Source: Acinetobacter sp. C26M
GTDB lineage: Bacteria; Pseudomonadota; Gammaproteobacteria; Pseudomonadales; Moraxellaceae
DNA: 64,000 nt
Assembly: GCF_023702675.1 (NCBI RefSeq)
Contig: NZ_CP098478.1
Location: 744,001-808,000, forward strand
Direction: 5' to 3'
The position numbers and the translations under genes are program-made. The notes under the pieces were generated by a model that saw only the letters and a list, made by a program, of their open reading frames with translations, made no database searches and was not told the origin of the DNA. Below, piece by piece: positions 7,998 to 18,536 of the stretch; positions within the stretch are counted from its first letter, which is position 1, and each line of letters starts with the position of its first letter.

Positions 7998-9485
7998 TTA
8001 GACCAATCTCTCCCGAATTTGATCAAGTGAGCATTCTCTTAACAGTTGACCATTTTCAAATACTGTTTGCAGTGCACCCATCTTCTCCTGTTCAAAGCTT
8101 TGTTGATCAAATAACTCAAAACCATTCTCGGTTTGTTCAACCCGTAATAATCCCTTGGCTGATTTTTTAACACCTGAATCAGTTATTGGGTCTTTAAACA
8201 GTTCGCGACCGACACCATTGACCTGACCCCAAGTGGCTTTTACAGCAAAACCAAAACTATCGCGAGTCAAATAGTTATAGGTATAGCTGCCAATTCCAAA
8301 AACTAGATTATTGGAAGCAAAGCCTTTGGCTTCCAAACCTTTTAAGATATTTTGTGCACGTTCTAGGGTAATCGAGTCACCATAGATCAAGCCAACACGC
8401 TCATTCAGTACTTTATAGCCTTGCGCTGTTTCGGTACCGCCAAAAATTTCCCACAAACATTGCACTGCACCTTTATAAGCAGGACTATCTCGCTCTGCAT
8501 CAGGATCGCCACAGATAATTTTCACGGGATCACCTGAGTCAGGGCGAAACACCACTTTGGCGAGTCCGAGGGCATTCGGTTGGCGTTTTAAAATTTCTGC
8601 TTTTAATTCCAGGCTAAACTCGGTAATCACACGCCAGAAATCCCAAGTATCTGAAACGATACTGACTACCCCAGCAGGATAAAGTTCACAGATCAGACGT
8701 CTAAAGGTCTCGATTTCACTTTCTTCACGGCCCATACACATCACGCTATGTTCTGTTGCAGGCACTGAAACGCCTACGACACCTGTTGCATTGTAATATT
8801 CTTCTGCATAGTCAATTGAAGCAACTGAGTCGGTACCGATAAAACTGGTCAAGTGCCCCACACCTGATTGGGCTGCATCATAGATCCCACTCATCCCACG
8901 GCTACTAAAATCATGGCCTTGAACCGCAACAAAGTCTAAAGGTGCACCTGTTTTTTCTGCATATTGGGTCAACAAGCGTTTGTATTCATAGGCAATGCTG
9001 GCGGTGGTACAGCTTTTCCAGAGCTCGGCACTGAGCACGGTTTCAATATAGTTGGTTAACCAAAAGAAATTCGGATCCGTATTGATGATGGTCAATACCG
9101 GCACTTTGATATTGACCCGGCTACCTTCTGGCAAAGCTTTAATTTTTAATGGTAAATAACCAAGATCGTGCAAGGCTTCGATGTGCTCGACAGGCACCGC
9201 ACCTTCACCTAAAGCGTTGTCCATACGGCGTTTATAGGCTGCCACCACTTTGGCTTTAGGTTGATTGAAGAAGCCTTCATTCCAAGTTTCAATCAAAAAG
9301 TGTTTGATAAAGCCTTGCAGACCAAAGAACACAATCTTGTCATCAAAATCAGGCAGCATTTTGGCTAAACGTGATGAACGAGGGGTAAAATTGGCATAGA
9401 CGTATTCAGTTCCCACTGGATACTGGCGACGGTGGTCTGCTTTATAGAAATCAATTGCATTGAGTGGGTTAATTTTAATACTCAT
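7998..9485 (-). CDS. nadV: Nicotinamide phosphoribosyltransferase
   Basis: NadV converts nicotinamide and PRPP to NMN, the one-step NAD salvage route. The 495-aa length and the segments VAVQGHDFSSRGMSG, GTDSVASIDYAEE, SVPATEHSVMCMG, FRPDSGDPVKI and LIYGDSITLERA are typical of the NAMPT/NadV family, including the substrate-site Asp, Arg and His residues. It is 24 nt downstream of the short prs gene on the same strand, forming a prs-nadV operon. Regulation by the adjacent NrtR-like protein is likely. Confidence 0.95.
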   Translation of the reverse strand: MSIKINPLNAIDFYKADHRRQYPVGTEYVYANFTPRSSRLAKMLPDFDDKIVFFGLQGFIKHFLIETWNEGFFNQPKAKVVAAYKRRMDNALGEGAVPVEHIEALHDLGYLPLKIKALPEGSRVNIKVPVLTIINTDPNFFWLTNYIETVLSAELWKSCTTASIAYEYKRLLTQYAEKTGAPLDFVAVQGHDFSSRGMSGIYDAAQSGVGHLTSFIGTDSVASIDYAEEYYNATGVVGVSVPATEHSVMCMGREESEIETFRRLICELYPAGVVSIVSDTWDFWRVITEFSLELKAEILKRQPNALGLAKVVFRPDSGDPVKIICGDPDAERDSPAYKGAVQCLWEIFGGTETAQGYKVLNERVGLIYGDSITLERAQNILKGLEAKGFASNNLVFGIGSYTYNYLTRDSFGFAVKATWGQVNGVGRELFKDPITDSGVKKSAKGLLRVEQTENGFELFDQQSFEQEKMGALQTVFENGQLLRECSLDQIRERLV

Positions 9486-9509
9486 TTTTATCGGCCTCTT
9501 GCTTTAATC

Positions 9510-10220
9510 TTAATTTTGAAAATTGATGATATTGAGTTTGCTTGCTTCTGCTTGTGGCAGGCTATTGCTGGTAAACACCTCAGGGCTATCCACCGTTGTT
9601 GTTCTGATTTTGCCAGTGCTTGGATCGCGTTTCTTTTCACAGCGAATCACTTCAATGGCTTGTTGGCGTTGCGGATTGATGCCATTTGCAATCGCTTGGG
9701 TACGTTGTGCTGCACCTGCATCAGGGCAGATCAATACGGTATTGTCAGCACTTAAAATCTGCATCAATGCTGGGCTTTGCTGGATAATCTCAATCGGTTC
9801 GATATTGATCACTTCTTGGAAGCTGGTATTTTTGCGTAACAGCTCAAGCGTCACTGAGCTATGACAATCCCACACCACAATTTTCTGACGCTGTCCTGCA
9901 AATTTTTCGCTATTGCTATTCAATAACTTGGTCATTAAATTCAGAGAGAAGGCCTGACCTTGTGCACAGATACGATCTTGACGTGCATAGGGAAAATAGG
10001 GGATTTCTACCGAAAGACGAGTGCCTTGTTCTAGTAACACATTTTCCAGTAATAGATAATCCATCACATCTGCGCTGTTCTGTAGTGAGGCTTTGATCTG
10101 AGTGTCAGCCTGTAATTGGTTTAGTAACTCAGGCTGTAGTTGAATATGACGCTCACCACCTGAAAACTGCAAAAACTCGATGGGAACATTGGCTTGAGCT
10201 GTCATAAGTTGAATCGTCAT
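9510..10220 (-). CDS. prs: Short ribose-phosphate pyrophosphokinase-like protein, PRPP loop missing
   Basis: The N-terminal two thirds match phage- and nadV-linked Prs proteins: FSGGERHIQL, PYFPYARQDRICAQGQAFSL, VWDCHSSVTLELL, CPDAGAAQRTQAIA and VIRCEKKRDPSTGKI. After KIRTTTVDSPE the protein jumps to VFTSNSLPQAEASKLNI and ends at 236 aa, against roughly 285-300 expected. The PRPP-binding loop (normally DDICDGGRT-like) is absent, which looks like an in-frame internal deletion. If so, it may not make PRPP for NadV. No stop or frameshift is visible, and the operon with nadV is preserved. Confidence 0.85.
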   Translation of the reverse strand: MTIQLMTAQANVPIEFLQFSGGERHIQLQPELLNQLQADTQIKASLQNSADVMDYLLLENVLLEQGTRLSVEIPYFPYARQDRICAQGQAFSLNLMTKLLNSNSEKFAGQRQKIVVWDCHSSVTLELLRKNTSFQEVINIEPIEIIQQSPALMQILSADNTVLICPDAGAAQRTQAIANGINPQRQQAIEVIRCEKKRDPSTGKIRTTTVDSPEVFTSNSLPQAEASKLNIINFQN

Positions 10221-10573
10221 TTTAACTTCTCTTTTATAGTGGCTTAAAGCCAGTAAATATATATTGGCATAATGACACTATTAAATGCAAGGTTTAAATT
10301 TGATCATTTTAATAAAAATAGGGAAGTTATTTAGAAAACTAGATTTATCTACTTGAAGTTAAAAGAGAATAATTTTCAAATTTTTTTTAATCATTGGAAC
10401 TATTCTAAAATGGACCAACTGCTGACTTTATTGCTGCGATATATTGATATTTAGGTCATAGTTTTTGACAATTATCCTTGTCAGGATTGAGGCATGTATT
10501 GTTGGCTTGGCATTACAACAGGTCAAAGTGCTAACAGCGAACAATGGGAATAAAACAAAAAGGAAAGCATTCA
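10221..10573. promoter_or_regulatory. Divergent control region between prs-nadV and the alcohol dehydrogenase
   Basis: This 353-bp gap holds no gene. Two inverted repeats stand out. TGGCTT-A-AAGCCA is at 10240-10252, 20 bp before the prs start, placed as an operator or leader hairpin. TGACAA and TTGTCA (10466-10471 and 10478-10483) overlap a TTGACA -35-like hexamer (10465-10470) upstream of the alcohol dehydrogenase. The element TATTGGCA at 10262-10269 also occurs upstream of the nrtR-like gene (7802-7809). None has been proven functional. Confidence 0.4.
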
Positions 10574-11749
10574 ATGAAATCTCTGATTTGTCATAACGCT
10601 GAGTTAAAACTGGAAGACAGCCTTCAATTGGTTCCTGCAAAGGGGCAAGTCTTACTTGAAGTGGTACGTTGCGGTATCTGTGGTTCTGATTTACACATGC
10701 AGCATCACTGTGATCATATGCATGATTTGGCAGCACGAGTTGGATTCAATGGGGTGGCAAAGTCCTCGGATAAATTGGTTTTCGGGCATGAATTCTGCGG
10801 TAAAGTCTTGGATTATGGTCCAAAAACACGGCGTAAATTGAAAGCGGATACTTTGGTCTGTGCCATGCCCTTGTTAAATGTTGATCCACAAGGCTATGTA
10901 CCGACTGGACTATCGCCAAGTGCTTCTGGCGGTTATGCAGAACAAGTCTTGGTACAATCGAGTCTGATGTTTGAAGTGCCGAATGGTTTAGATGCGGATC
11001 GTGCCGCGCTGACTGAACCAATGGCGGTTGCCTTGCATGCGGTACGTCGTAGTCGAATCAAGAAAAACGAGCCTGCCATTGTGATTGGCTGTGGTCCTGT
11101 CGGTTTGGGCGTGATCATTATGCTCAAAGCAGCAGGTGTTAAAACCGTGATTGCCAGTGATTTTTCACCGAACCGTCGTCGTTTGGCTGAGCAATGTGGT
11201 GCGGATGTCTTGATTGATCCTAAACAACAGTCTCCATTTGGTAGTTGGAAAGAGCTTGGCTTATTGGGCAATGTCTCTGAAGCAGTGAATATGGGCATGG
11301 GGATTTTTGATAAAGTTCAAACTTACTCATTACCGTGGGTGAATGCCATGCGTGTGGGGGATAAACTTGGGATATTGCCGAAGCGTCCGGTGATTTTTGA
11401 ATGTGTGGGTGTAGCAGGGATCATGCAGCAGATCTTGGAGGGGGCACCACTATTCTCACGTATCGTGGGCGTGGGGGTTTGTATGCAAAGCGACAAGATC
11501 GAACCTGCGTTGGCGATTAATAAAGAGCTGGAAATCCAGTATGTGCTGGGTTATACCCCACTTGAGTTCCGTGACACGCTGCATATGATTGCGGAAGGTA
11601 AAGTCGATTGTTCACCATTAATTACAGGTGTGGTCGGTTTGGAGGGTGTTGGCAATGCCTTTGAAGCGCTGCGTGATCCAGAGCAACATGCCAAGATTCT
11701 GATTGATCCAAAACGCGTAGGCTCAACGATTGAATTGATCAAGCCATAA
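10574..11749 (+). CDS. Zinc-dependent alcohol dehydrogenase (medium-chain dehydrogenase/reductase)
   Basis: The GroES-like catalytic domain carries the zinc-ligand cysteine in RCGICGSDLH and the GHE motif in VFGHEFCGKV. The Rossmann domain carries the nucleotide-binding GCGPVGLGV. The usual four-cysteine structural-zinc loop is not visible: only one Cys is seen in LVCAMPLLNVDPQG. ATG 10574 is chosen because AAAGGAAAG lies 5-13 bp upstream; the frame is open from 10544. Length is 391 aa. The substrate is not predictable. It converges on the porin gene, with a shared terminator between them. Confidence 0.88.
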   Translation: MKSLICHNAELKLEDSLQLVPAKGQVLLEVVRCGICGSDLHMQHHCDHMHDLAARVGFNGVAKSSDKLVFGHEFCGKVLDYGPKTRRKLKADTLVCAMPLLNVDPQGYVPTGLSPSASGGYAEQVLVQSSLMFEVPNGLDADRAALTEPMAVALHAVRRSRIKKNEPAIVIGCGPVGLGVIIMLKAAGVKTVIASDFSPNRRRLAEQCGADVLIDPKQQSPFGSWKELGLLGNVSEAVNMGMGIFDKVQTYSLPWVNAMRVGDKLGILPKRPVIFECVGVAGIMQQILEGAPLFSRIVGVGVCMQSDKIEPALAINKELEIQYVLGYTPLEFRDTLHMIAEGKVDCSPLITGVVGLEGVGNAFEALRDPEQHAKILIDPKRVGSTIELIKP

Positions 11750-11762
11750 CATCCAAGATTTT

Positions 11763-11793
11763 AAAAAGCCGCTTTCAATGAAGCGGCTTTTTT
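11763..11793. terminator. Bidirectional terminator between the alcohol dehydrogenase and porin genes
   Basis: Arms AAAAAGCCGCTT and AAGCGGCTTTTTT flank a 6-nt loop. A and T runs on both sides serve the two convergent genes. Confidence 0.85.
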
Positions 11794-11820
11794 ATGTCAG
11801 AAGACTTGATCCAGTGAGGA

Positions 11821-12600
11821 TTAGAAGCTTTTGGTTAACGAAAAAGTCACGGTTGAATCAATCGGATTAGAGACTTTGGCATTGGGATTGCCATTGCTGT
11901 ATTGCTGATAAAAACCGTCTTTATCCCATGCTTTGCTATAGGTCAAACTGCTAGAAAGATTGTAGGGTAGTTCTTTGTTGACGGCAAAACTGGCATCTTG
12001 GAAACTGGCTTCAGAAAAGTTTTTAATGCGTTGATTACCATAATGCGCATCGACCGACCAACCTTGCGTAATCGGTTGATGCCAATTGACATCCAAATAC
12101 CCCGAGCCACGTGAATGCTTATTGTTGCCGACGCCCAAAGTATCCGAGTTATTACCAAAATAATCTTGGGTATAGGTAATCGCATATTTAACGCTGAGTG
12201 GTCCATAGCTGATCTCAGGGATAATTTCCCCATAATCAAAACGGGTATTGTCTGTATCCGCAGTGGTTTTTGCCCCGGGATAATAGTAATAAGCGACTTT
12301 AGTGCCAACGGTGATATCACCAAAACTGCGGCTAAAGCCTGTATACACATCCCATTCTACTGAAGCATCACGAATAAAATGATCACTTACAGTCGATGCC
12401 CAAGTCCCTGCATAAAAACCACTAGCATGATTATAATCCAGTCCGCCTTGTAAGGCAGGTTTACCCCAAGTTTGTTGAAAACCGCGAGAAACGTATTGGC
12501 TGGCCGCTATGATATTGGCTGAGTAGGGTGAGGTAGCTTCTGTGGCATGCGTGCTTTGAATGTAAAAAGCCAAAGGTGCAATCAATAATAATTTTTTCAT
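11821..12600 (-). CDS. TorF-family putative outer-membrane porin
   Basis: This 259-aa protein has a signal peptide (MKKLLLIAPLAFYIQ, cleavage near THA) and then alternating beta-strand sequence. SQYVSRGFQQT near the start is typical of the TorF/Gcw_chp family (TIGR02001), and it ends with a C-terminal Phe (SLTKSF) as outer-membrane barrels do. ATG 12600 is chosen because GGGAAAATAAG precedes it and the signal peptide begins there. It follows betA by 66 bp on the same strand, so it may be the last gene of the bet operon and admit choline or a related solute; that link is inferred from position. Confidence 0.85.
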   Translation of the reverse strand: MKKLLLIAPLAFYIQSTHATEATSPYSANIIAASQYVSRGFQQTWGKPALQGGLDYNHASGFYAGTWASTVSDHFIRDASVEWDVYTGFSRSFGDITVGTKVAYYYYPGAKTTADTDNTRFDYGEIIPEISYGPLSVKYAITYTQDYFGNNSDTLGVGNNKHSRGSGYLDVNWHQPITQGWSVDAHYGNQRIKNFSEASFQDASFAVNKELPYNLSSSLTYSKAWDKDGFYQQYSNGNPNAKVSNPIDSTVTFSLTKSF

Positions 12601-12666
12601 CTTATTTTCCCTGAATGAAGTGAAACCCGAAGCTGAGCTTCGGGTATCCACTGAGGAATATCTTCC

Positions 12667-14361
12667 TTATAGTATTGGACGTAACGGCGCTTGACGTACA
12701 GGTGCTGTACCCGCTTTGTAATAACCCGCTTCTGAGCGAGGGAGTTTTTGACCACGGATTTTATCGGCAATTTTTTCTGCGATCATAATTGTGGTGGCAT
12801 TCAAGTTGCCTGTAATGATCAATGGCATAATTGAAGCATCAACCACACGTAAGCTTTGTACGCCATGAACACGACCTTGACCATCAACTACAGCCATGTC
12901 GTCTTCGCCCATCTTACAACTGCATGAAGGATGGAACGCTGTTTCCGCATGTGTACGGACGAATTCATCCAGCTCTGCATCAGTTTGGATATGTTTACCG
13001 GGACTGATTTCTTCACCACGATATGGATCAAGTGCAGGCTGAGCCATGATTTCACGGGTGATACGGATCGCATCACGGAATTCACGCCAGTCTTGTTCAG
13101 TTGACATGTAGTTGAACAGAATACTTGGATGCTCAAACGGATCTTTGGATTTCAGCTTGATGCGACCACGTGACGGTGAGCGCATTGAACCGACATGGGC
13201 TTGGAAGCCATGTTCTTTTACCGCATTACTACCGTTGTAGTTAATCGCCACAGGTAAGAAGTGATATTGGATATTCGGCCAGTCAAACTCTTTTGAACTA
13301 CGGATAAAGCCACCCGCTTCAAACTGATTACTTGCACCAACGCCTGTACCATTAAATAACCATTCTGCACCAATTGCAGGTTGGTTATACCATTGCAGCG
13401 CAGGGTAGAGTGAAACAGGTTGCTTGCATTGATATTGCAAATACATTTCCAAGTGATCTTGCAAGTTCTCACCGACCCCTGGCAAGTCATGCACTACATC
13501 AATATCCATCGATTTCAGGAAATTGCTTTCACCGACACCTGAACGTTGCAAGATTTGTGGTGAGGCAATCGCACCTGCACAGAGCAACACTTCACGTTTG
13601 GCTTGTGCCTGTTTCATATTGGCTTGGTCTGCGCCAATAATATATTCCACACCCACCGCCTGTTTTTGATTAAACAAGATTTTATTGGTGGTGGCATGCG
13701 TGACGATGGTTAAATTCGGGCGACCTTTGGCCATATCTAAATAACCACGGGCTGTACTAGAACGGCGACCTTTTGGGGTCACAGTACGGTCCATTGGGCC
13801 AAAGCCTTCTTGTTGATAGCCATTTAAGTCATCGGTACGTGGGTAACCCGCCTGTACGCCTGCTTCAACCATGGCATGGAACAAGACATTGTTGCCATTT
13901 TTAGGGGTTGCGACTGACACAGGACCTTGGTCACCATGGTAGTCATTACCACCGATATCACGAGTTTCAGCTTTTTTGTAGTAAGGCAAGCAGTCTGCAT
14001 AGGTCCAGTCTTCCAGACCTTTCATGGTTGCCCACTGATCCAGATCCATGGCATTACCACGGATATAGCACATGCCATTGATCAGGGAAGAACCACCTAA
14101 ACCCTTACCACGACCACATTCCATACGACGATTGTTCATGTATGGTTCAGGATCGGTTTCATAGGCCCAGTTATAACGACGGCCTTGTAATGGAAAAGCC
14201 AAAGCAGCTGGCATTTGAGTACGGAAATCTAAACGGTAGTCTGGACCACCTGCTTCCAAGAGTAAAACAGTCACGTCTTTGTCTTCAGTCAGACGTGTTG
14301 CGAGCACATTTCCGGCAGATCCTGCGCCAATGATAATGTAGTCATATGCTTGAGTATTCAT
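12667..14361 (-). CDS. betA: Choline dehydrogenase
   Basis: This GMC flavoenzyme oxidises choline to betaine aldehyde at the membrane. The FAD motif [15 protein letters not shown] is at residues about 10-25, [19 protein letters not shown] is GMC signature 1, and the C-terminal catalytic region is [14 protein letters not shown]. Length 564 aa matches BetA. ATG 14361 is preceded by AGGGATAACG; the longer frame to 14418 adds an unlikely extension. It is third in betI-betB-betA, 91 bp after betB. Confidence 0.96.
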   Translation of the reverse strand: MNTQAYDYIIIGAGSAGNVLATRLTEDKDVTVLLLEAGGPDYRLDFRTQMPAALAFPLQGRRYNWAYETDPEPYMNNRRMECGRGKGLGGSSLINGMCYIRGNAMDLDQWATMKGLEDWTYADCLPYYKKAETRDIGGNDYHGDQGPVSVATPKNGNNVLFHAMVEAGVQAGYPRTDDLNGYQQEGFGPMDRTVTPKGRRSSTARGYLDMAKGRPNLTIVTHATTNKILFNQKQAVGVEYIIGADQANMKQAQAKREVLLCAGAIASPQILQRSGVGESNFLKSMDIDVVHDLPGVGENLQDHLEMYLQYQCKQPVSLYPALQWYNQPAIGAEWLFNGTGVGASNQFEAGGFIRSSKEFDWPNIQYHFLPVAINYNGSNAVKEHGFQAHVGSMRSPSRGRIKLKSKDPFEHPSILFNYMSTEQDWREFRDAIRITREIMAQPALDPYRGEEISPGKHIQTDAELDEFVRTHAETAFHPSCSCKMGEDDMAVVDGQGRVHGVQSLRVVDASIMPLIITGNLNATTIMIAEKIADKIRGQKLPRSEAGYYKAGTAPVRQAPLRPIL

Positions 14362-14452
14362 CGTTATCCCTTTTTCTATTCTTGAGGATGCCGATGCAAT
14401 CATGGGATTGCTCGGCATAGAGGATTAATTTTGAGGGTGAAAGGTGAGGGCA

Positions 14453-15925
14453 TTAGAAAATGCTGTGATACTCACCTAACTCAACTTGAACGGATTTGAT
14501 ACGGGTGTAATGACCCAAAGTGGTTAAGCCATTTTCACGGCCAACACCAGATTGCTTGTAGCCACCGACTGGCATTTCCGCAGGCGATTCGCCCCACGTA
14601 TTAATCCAGCAGATACCTGCTTCAATTTGATGGATAATACGATGCGCTTTGGTGATGTCTTGTGTCACGACACCAGCAGCCAAACCAAAGGTGGTGTCAT
14701 TGGCACGACGAATCACTTCTTCCTCAGTTTCATAGCTGAGAATGCTCATCACTGGGCCAAAGATTTCTTCTTGTACAATCGCCATATCATCTTGGCAGTT
14801 GCTGAATACTGTCGGGAGTACATAAGCGCCTTTGGCAAGATCACCTTCAGTGGCACGGCCACCACCGATTAATAGTTTTGCACCTTGCTGTTTGCCTGAC
14901 TCAATGAAAGACAATACTTTTTCCATATGCGGGAAACTGGTAAGTGGTCCGAAATTGGTTTGCTCGGCCATTGGATCACCGATACGGATACGTTTTACAC
15001 GTTCCACTACGGCTGCTTCAAAATCCGCAAGCAAGGTTTTTGGTACAAACACACGGGTACCATTGGTGCAGACTTGACCTGAACTAAAGAAGTTTGCCAT
15101 GACAGCGATATCCGCAGCACGGTCGAGGTTGGCATCATCACAAATAATCAGGGGTGATTTACCGCCCAGCTCCATGGTGACTTCTTTTAAGGTCGAACCC
15201 GCAGCACTGGCCATCACTTTCTTGCCAGTCTCAACACCACCGGTGAACGAGATTTTTTCAATCACAGGATGTTCAGTGAGCCATTGACCGATGTCACGAC
15301 CTGCACCTTGGACCACGTTAAATACGCCGTCTGGTACGCCCGCTTCAGTATAGATTTCAGCAAGTTTAAATGCAGTCAGTGGGGTAGTTTCACTAGGTTT
15401 GAAAATCATGGCATTTCCCGCTGCTAGGGCAGGTGCCGATTTCCACATGGCGATTTGAATTGGATAGTTCCACGCACCGATACCAGCAACCACACCAAGT
15501 GGTTCACGACGGGTATAGAAGAAGCTTGATTCACGAAGCGGTACTTGCTCACCTTGAATCGCGGTTGCCAGACCAGCGTAGTATTCGATCACATCAGCAC
15601 CTGTCACGATATCCACGGTTGAGGTTTCGCTGTAGGCCTTACCAGTATCAAGTGTTTCGAGTTGGGCAAGTTCATCATTACGTTCGCGTAAGATATCAAC
15701 CGCACGACGTAAGATGCGTGAACGCTCCATTGCGGTCATCGCTGCCCAGATTTTTTGACCTTGTTGTGCGCTTTGAACAGCCGCTTCGATGTCTTGTTGT
15801 GACGCTTGTTGAAGTGTTGCGATCACTTCACCGTTGGCAGGGTTAATGCTGTTAAATGTTTGACCACTGGTTGCTGCGACATAACGTCCGTGGATATATA
15901 ACTGGTGAACTTGTGCATCACTCAT
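14453..15925 (-). CDS. betB: Betaine aldehyde dehydrogenase
   Basis: This NAD(P)-dependent enzyme oxidises betaine aldehyde to glycine betaine, the osmoprotectant. The aldehyde-dehydrogenase signatures are [11 protein letters not shown] (catalytic Glu) and [14 protein letters not shown] (catalytic Cys). WGAWNYP-type cofactor contacts appear as [11 protein letters not shown], and the C-terminus carries [12 protein letters not shown]. Length is 490 aa. ATG 15925 has AGGAGA upstream and overlaps the end of betI by 8 nt, indicating translational coupling. Confidence 0.97.
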   Translation of the reverse strand: MSDAQVHQLYIHGRYVAATSGQTFNSINPANGEVIATLQQASQQDIEAAVQSAQQGQKIWAAMTAMERSRILRRAVDILRERNDELAQLETLDTGKAYSETSTVDIVTGADVIEYYAGLATAIQGEQVPLRESSFFYTRREPLGVVAGIGAWNYPIQIAMWKSAPALAAGNAMIFKPSETTPLTAFKLAEIYTEAGVPDGVFNVVQGAGRDIGQWLTEHPVIEKISFTGGVETGKKVMASAAGSTLKEVTMELGGKSPLIICDDANLDRAADIAVMANFFSSGQVCTNGTRVFVPKTLLADFEAAVVERVKRIRIGDPMAEQTNFGPLTSFPHMEKVLSFIESGKQQGAKLLIGGGRATEGDLAKGAYVLPTVFSNCQDDMAIVQEEIFGPVMSILSYETEEEVIRRANDTTFGLAAGVVTQDITKAHRIIHQIEAGICWINTWGESPAEMPVGGYKQSGVGRENGLTTLGHYTRIKSVQVELGEYHSIF

Positions 15926-16544
15926 TCTGTTTCTCCTGCAAAGGTTTGTTCGCAAATTGCAATTGCGTTTTTACATAATCGTAAGCAATGGAACGTGCCA
16001 ACTGGCTGTCAAACTCATCATGACTGCTTAAACTGCCACGTAACCATAATCCATCAATCAAAGCCGCCAATCCGCGAGCGGCAATGCTGGCCTGTTGTTT
16101 ATCATCCACCAACATGAGGAAATAATGTTTCAGGTTGGAGTACAGGCGTTGATCATTAATTCGTTGTAAACGTCCAAGTTCGGGGAGGTGCATACTTGCC
16201 GACCAAAAGTCTAACCAGACCCGCATGGCTTGTTTGTTGACCTGACTGATATCGAAGTTGGAATCAATAATGGCCTTGATCTGGCTTTCTGGATGCGCAT
16301 CTGCTTCCGTTTTGTATTGGTCAGTCTTTTGACGCAAAACGTTGAGCATTTCCTGCATACAGGTATTGATCAATCCCTGTTTGTCACCGAAATAGTGACT
16401 CACAATACCAGTCGATAGTTCAGCCTTTTTTGCAATCTGTGCAATGGTGGTATTGGATAACCCCACTTCAGAAATTACATAAAATGCGGCGTTAATAATT
16501 TCTTCACGTCGCACATGCTCTGGTTTTACTCTACGCTTTGTCAT
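15918..16544 (-). CDS. betI: Choline-responsive TetR-family repressor
   Basis: The 208-aa protein has an N-terminal TetR helix-turn-helix ([20 protein letters not shown] and on to [15 protein letters not shown]) and a BetI-type C-terminal ligand domain ([16 protein letters not shown]). BetI represses bet genes and is released by choline. It opens the betIBA operon, and the perfect palindrome at 16623-16662 between it and betT1 is the expected operator, controlling both directions. Confidence 0.95.
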   Translation of the reverse strand: MTKRRVKPEHVRREEIINAAFYVISEVGLSNTTIAQIAKKAELSTGIVSHYFGDKQGLINTCMQEMLNVLRQKTDQYKTEADAHPESQIKAIIDSNFDISQVNKQAMRVWLDFWSASMHLPELGRLQRINDQRLYSNLKHYFLMLVDDKQQASIAARGLAALIDGLWLRGSLSSHDEFDSQLARSIAYDYVKTQLQFANKPLQEKQNE

Positions 16545-16622
16545 GCTTATCCATTTAAAGCCCTGCCAAGGTGCTTTTTATTCAACATTTCTCGATGTAG
16601 AGCATCATAACATTTTTTTATC

Positions 16623-16662
16623 ATACTTTTTATTGATTGAACGTTCAATCAATAAAAAGTAT
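16623..16662. promoter_or_regulatory. Perfect 40-bp palindrome, probable BetI operator
   Basis: Every base from 16623 to 16662 pairs with its mirror position about a central AACGTT, with no mismatch. The core is TTGATTGAACGTTCAATCAA, which resembles known BetI boxes. It lies 79 bp upstream of betI and 146 bp upstream of betT1, so one operator could control the two divergent units. Confidence 0.85.
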
Positions 16663-16808
16663 AATCTGTAAAAATCAATGAATTTTTGATTGGCAAGAAT
16701 AGAAGTAGTGTAATAAATCAAAGATTCTTATGGATAAGGCGATAAGCAGAATTGAATACTTATCACATTATTTTTTAAGAAAAAACACCAATTGCAAGGA
16801 GCAAGAAC

Positions 16809-18416
16809 ATGGTGTCAGAAAGTAATGAAGGGTCCCCATCTGAACCTATACGTTTAAATTTGTTTGTTTTTTGGAGCTCCGCAATCAGTATCGGCATTTT
16901 TGGCCTATTGTTTGTATTATTTCCACAGCGCAGTCAGTTCTGGCTAACCTATATACAAGGGCTGGCAAACCAATTATTTGGCTGGTACTACATGCTGGTG
17001 ATTGTGGTTTGTTTAGGTTTTGTCGCATGGTTGGCTTTTTCTCGGGTGGGGCAGATTCCTTTAGGTAAAGATGACGATAAACCTGAATTTGGTTATCTGG
17101 CTTGGGTGTCGATGCTGTTTTCCGCAGGGATCGGGATTGCACTCTTGTATTACGGTGTAGCTGAACCCGTCGACCATTTTATTCGACCGCCAGAAGGTCA
17201 GGGTGGAACGATTCAAGCCGCACGTGATGCGATGATGTATAGCTTTCTGCATTGGGGCATTCATGGTTGGGTGTTGTATGCCTTATTGGGTGTGACACTC
17301 GGTTATTTTGCTTTTCGTCAGAACTTGCCATTGGCGTTGCGTTCTGCGCTGTATCCGATCTTTGGTGAACGTATTCATGGTTTGATCGGTGATTTTGTTG
17401 ATGGTTTTGGGATTTTAGCTACCGTTATTTCTTTGGTGACCAATCTCGGTATTGGTGCTTTGGTACTGGTTTCGGGGGTACATTATCTCTTGCCTGAGAT
17501 TCCAAATAACCAAACCACCTTGATTACGGTGGTGTTGCTGATGATGTCAGTCGCGACCATTACCACTGTGGTCGGGATTGAAAAGGGTTTGGCTTGGTTA
17601 TCGCGTATCAATTTGCGTTTGCTCTATGCGCTCTTGCTGTTTGTATTTCTCACAGGACCAACCAACCATTTGCTCAATGGTTTAGTGCAGAACGTGGGTG
17701 ATTATCTCGATCATTTTCTAGCGAAAAGCTTTGATATGTACCTCTACAATGCCAAAGCAGGCGAGTGGTTAGGTTCATGGACCGTGTTCTATTGGGCATG
17801 GTGGATTGCATGGGCACCATTTGTCGGCATGTTTATTGCGCGTATTTCTAAAGGCCGCACGATTCGTGAAGTTGTGCTCGGGGTCTGTCTAATTCCACTT
17901 GGTTTTACACTGGCTTGGATCTCGATTTTTGGGAACACCGCAATCTATTTTATTTTGGAACAGAAGCAAAAAATCTTAGGTGATCTGGTGTTAACCGATC
18001 CTGCTTTGTCCCTATTTAAGCTTCTCGAATTTTTACCGTTCAATCCTTATGTTGCTGGGATTGTTGTTGTGATTTGTTTCGTATTGTTTTTGACCCCTGT
18101 GGGTTCTGGTACACTCATGATCGCAAATCTGTCCTCGAAAGGGGGTAGCAATGAAAGTGATTCACCGATTTGGTTGCGAATTTTCTGGTCTGTGGTGATT
18201 ACCATTGTCAGTATCGGGCTGCTGTTGGCAGGGAGTTTTCACTCCATGCAAAGTGCGGTGGTACTGTGTGGTTTACCATTCTCCGTTATTATTTTGCTGT
18301 ATATGTTTGGCTTAGCCAAAGCACTTAAACAGGATCAATTTAGTCCTACGCCACCGCAAGTGATAACGCAGGTAACTCAGTCATCACATCACACAACTGA
18401 AAAATCAGAAACATAG
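16809..18416 (+). CDS. betT1: BCCT-family choline/betaine transporter (shorter form)
   Basis: This inner-membrane betaine/choline/carnitine transporter has about 12 transmembrane helices. The family tryptophan motif is visible in WTVFYWAWWIAWAPFVGMFIARIS, read here as WAWWIAWAPF. The short hydrophilic tail suggests the osmotically insensitive type, as described for one of two BetT proteins in Acinetobacter baylyi. Length is 535 aa. ATG 16809 has AAGGAG at 16797-16802. It sits divergently from betIBA and next to betT2. Confidence 0.9.
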   Translation: MVSESNEGSPSEPIRLNLFVFWSSAISIGIFGLLFVLFPQRSQFWLTYIQGLANQLFGWYYMLVIVVCLGFVAWLAFSRVGQIPLGKDDDKPEFGYLAWVSMLFSAGIGIALLYYGVAEPVDHFIRPPEGQGGTIQAARDAMMYSFLHWGIHGWVLYALLGVTLGYFAFRQNLPLALRSALYPIFGERIHGLIGDFVDGFGILATVISLVTNLGIGALVLVSGVHYLLPEIPNNQTTLITVVLLMMSVATITTVVGIEKGLAWLSRINLRLLYALLLFVFLTGPTNHLLNGLVQNVGDYLDHFLAKSFDMYLYNAKAGEWLGSWTVFYWAWWIAWAPFVGMFIARISKGRTIREVVLGVCLIPLGFTLAWISIFGNTAIYFILEQKQKILGDLVLTDPALSLFKLLEFLPFNPYVAGIVVVICFVLFLTPVGSGTLMIANLSSKGGSNESDSPIWLRIFWSVVITIVSIGLLLAGSFHSMQSAVVLCGLPFSVIILLYMFGLAKALKQDQFSPTPPQVITQVTQSSHHTTEKSET

Positions 18417-18536
18417 TAATTCGGGCGAATGACTTTTATTTTTCATTTTTTATTCGGGCAGGTCTTTTCATTGATTAAATGATGAAAAGACTTTGTTGAA
18501 TATTTTCTTTTTCTTCTCTAATTCCTTGAGGATTGT

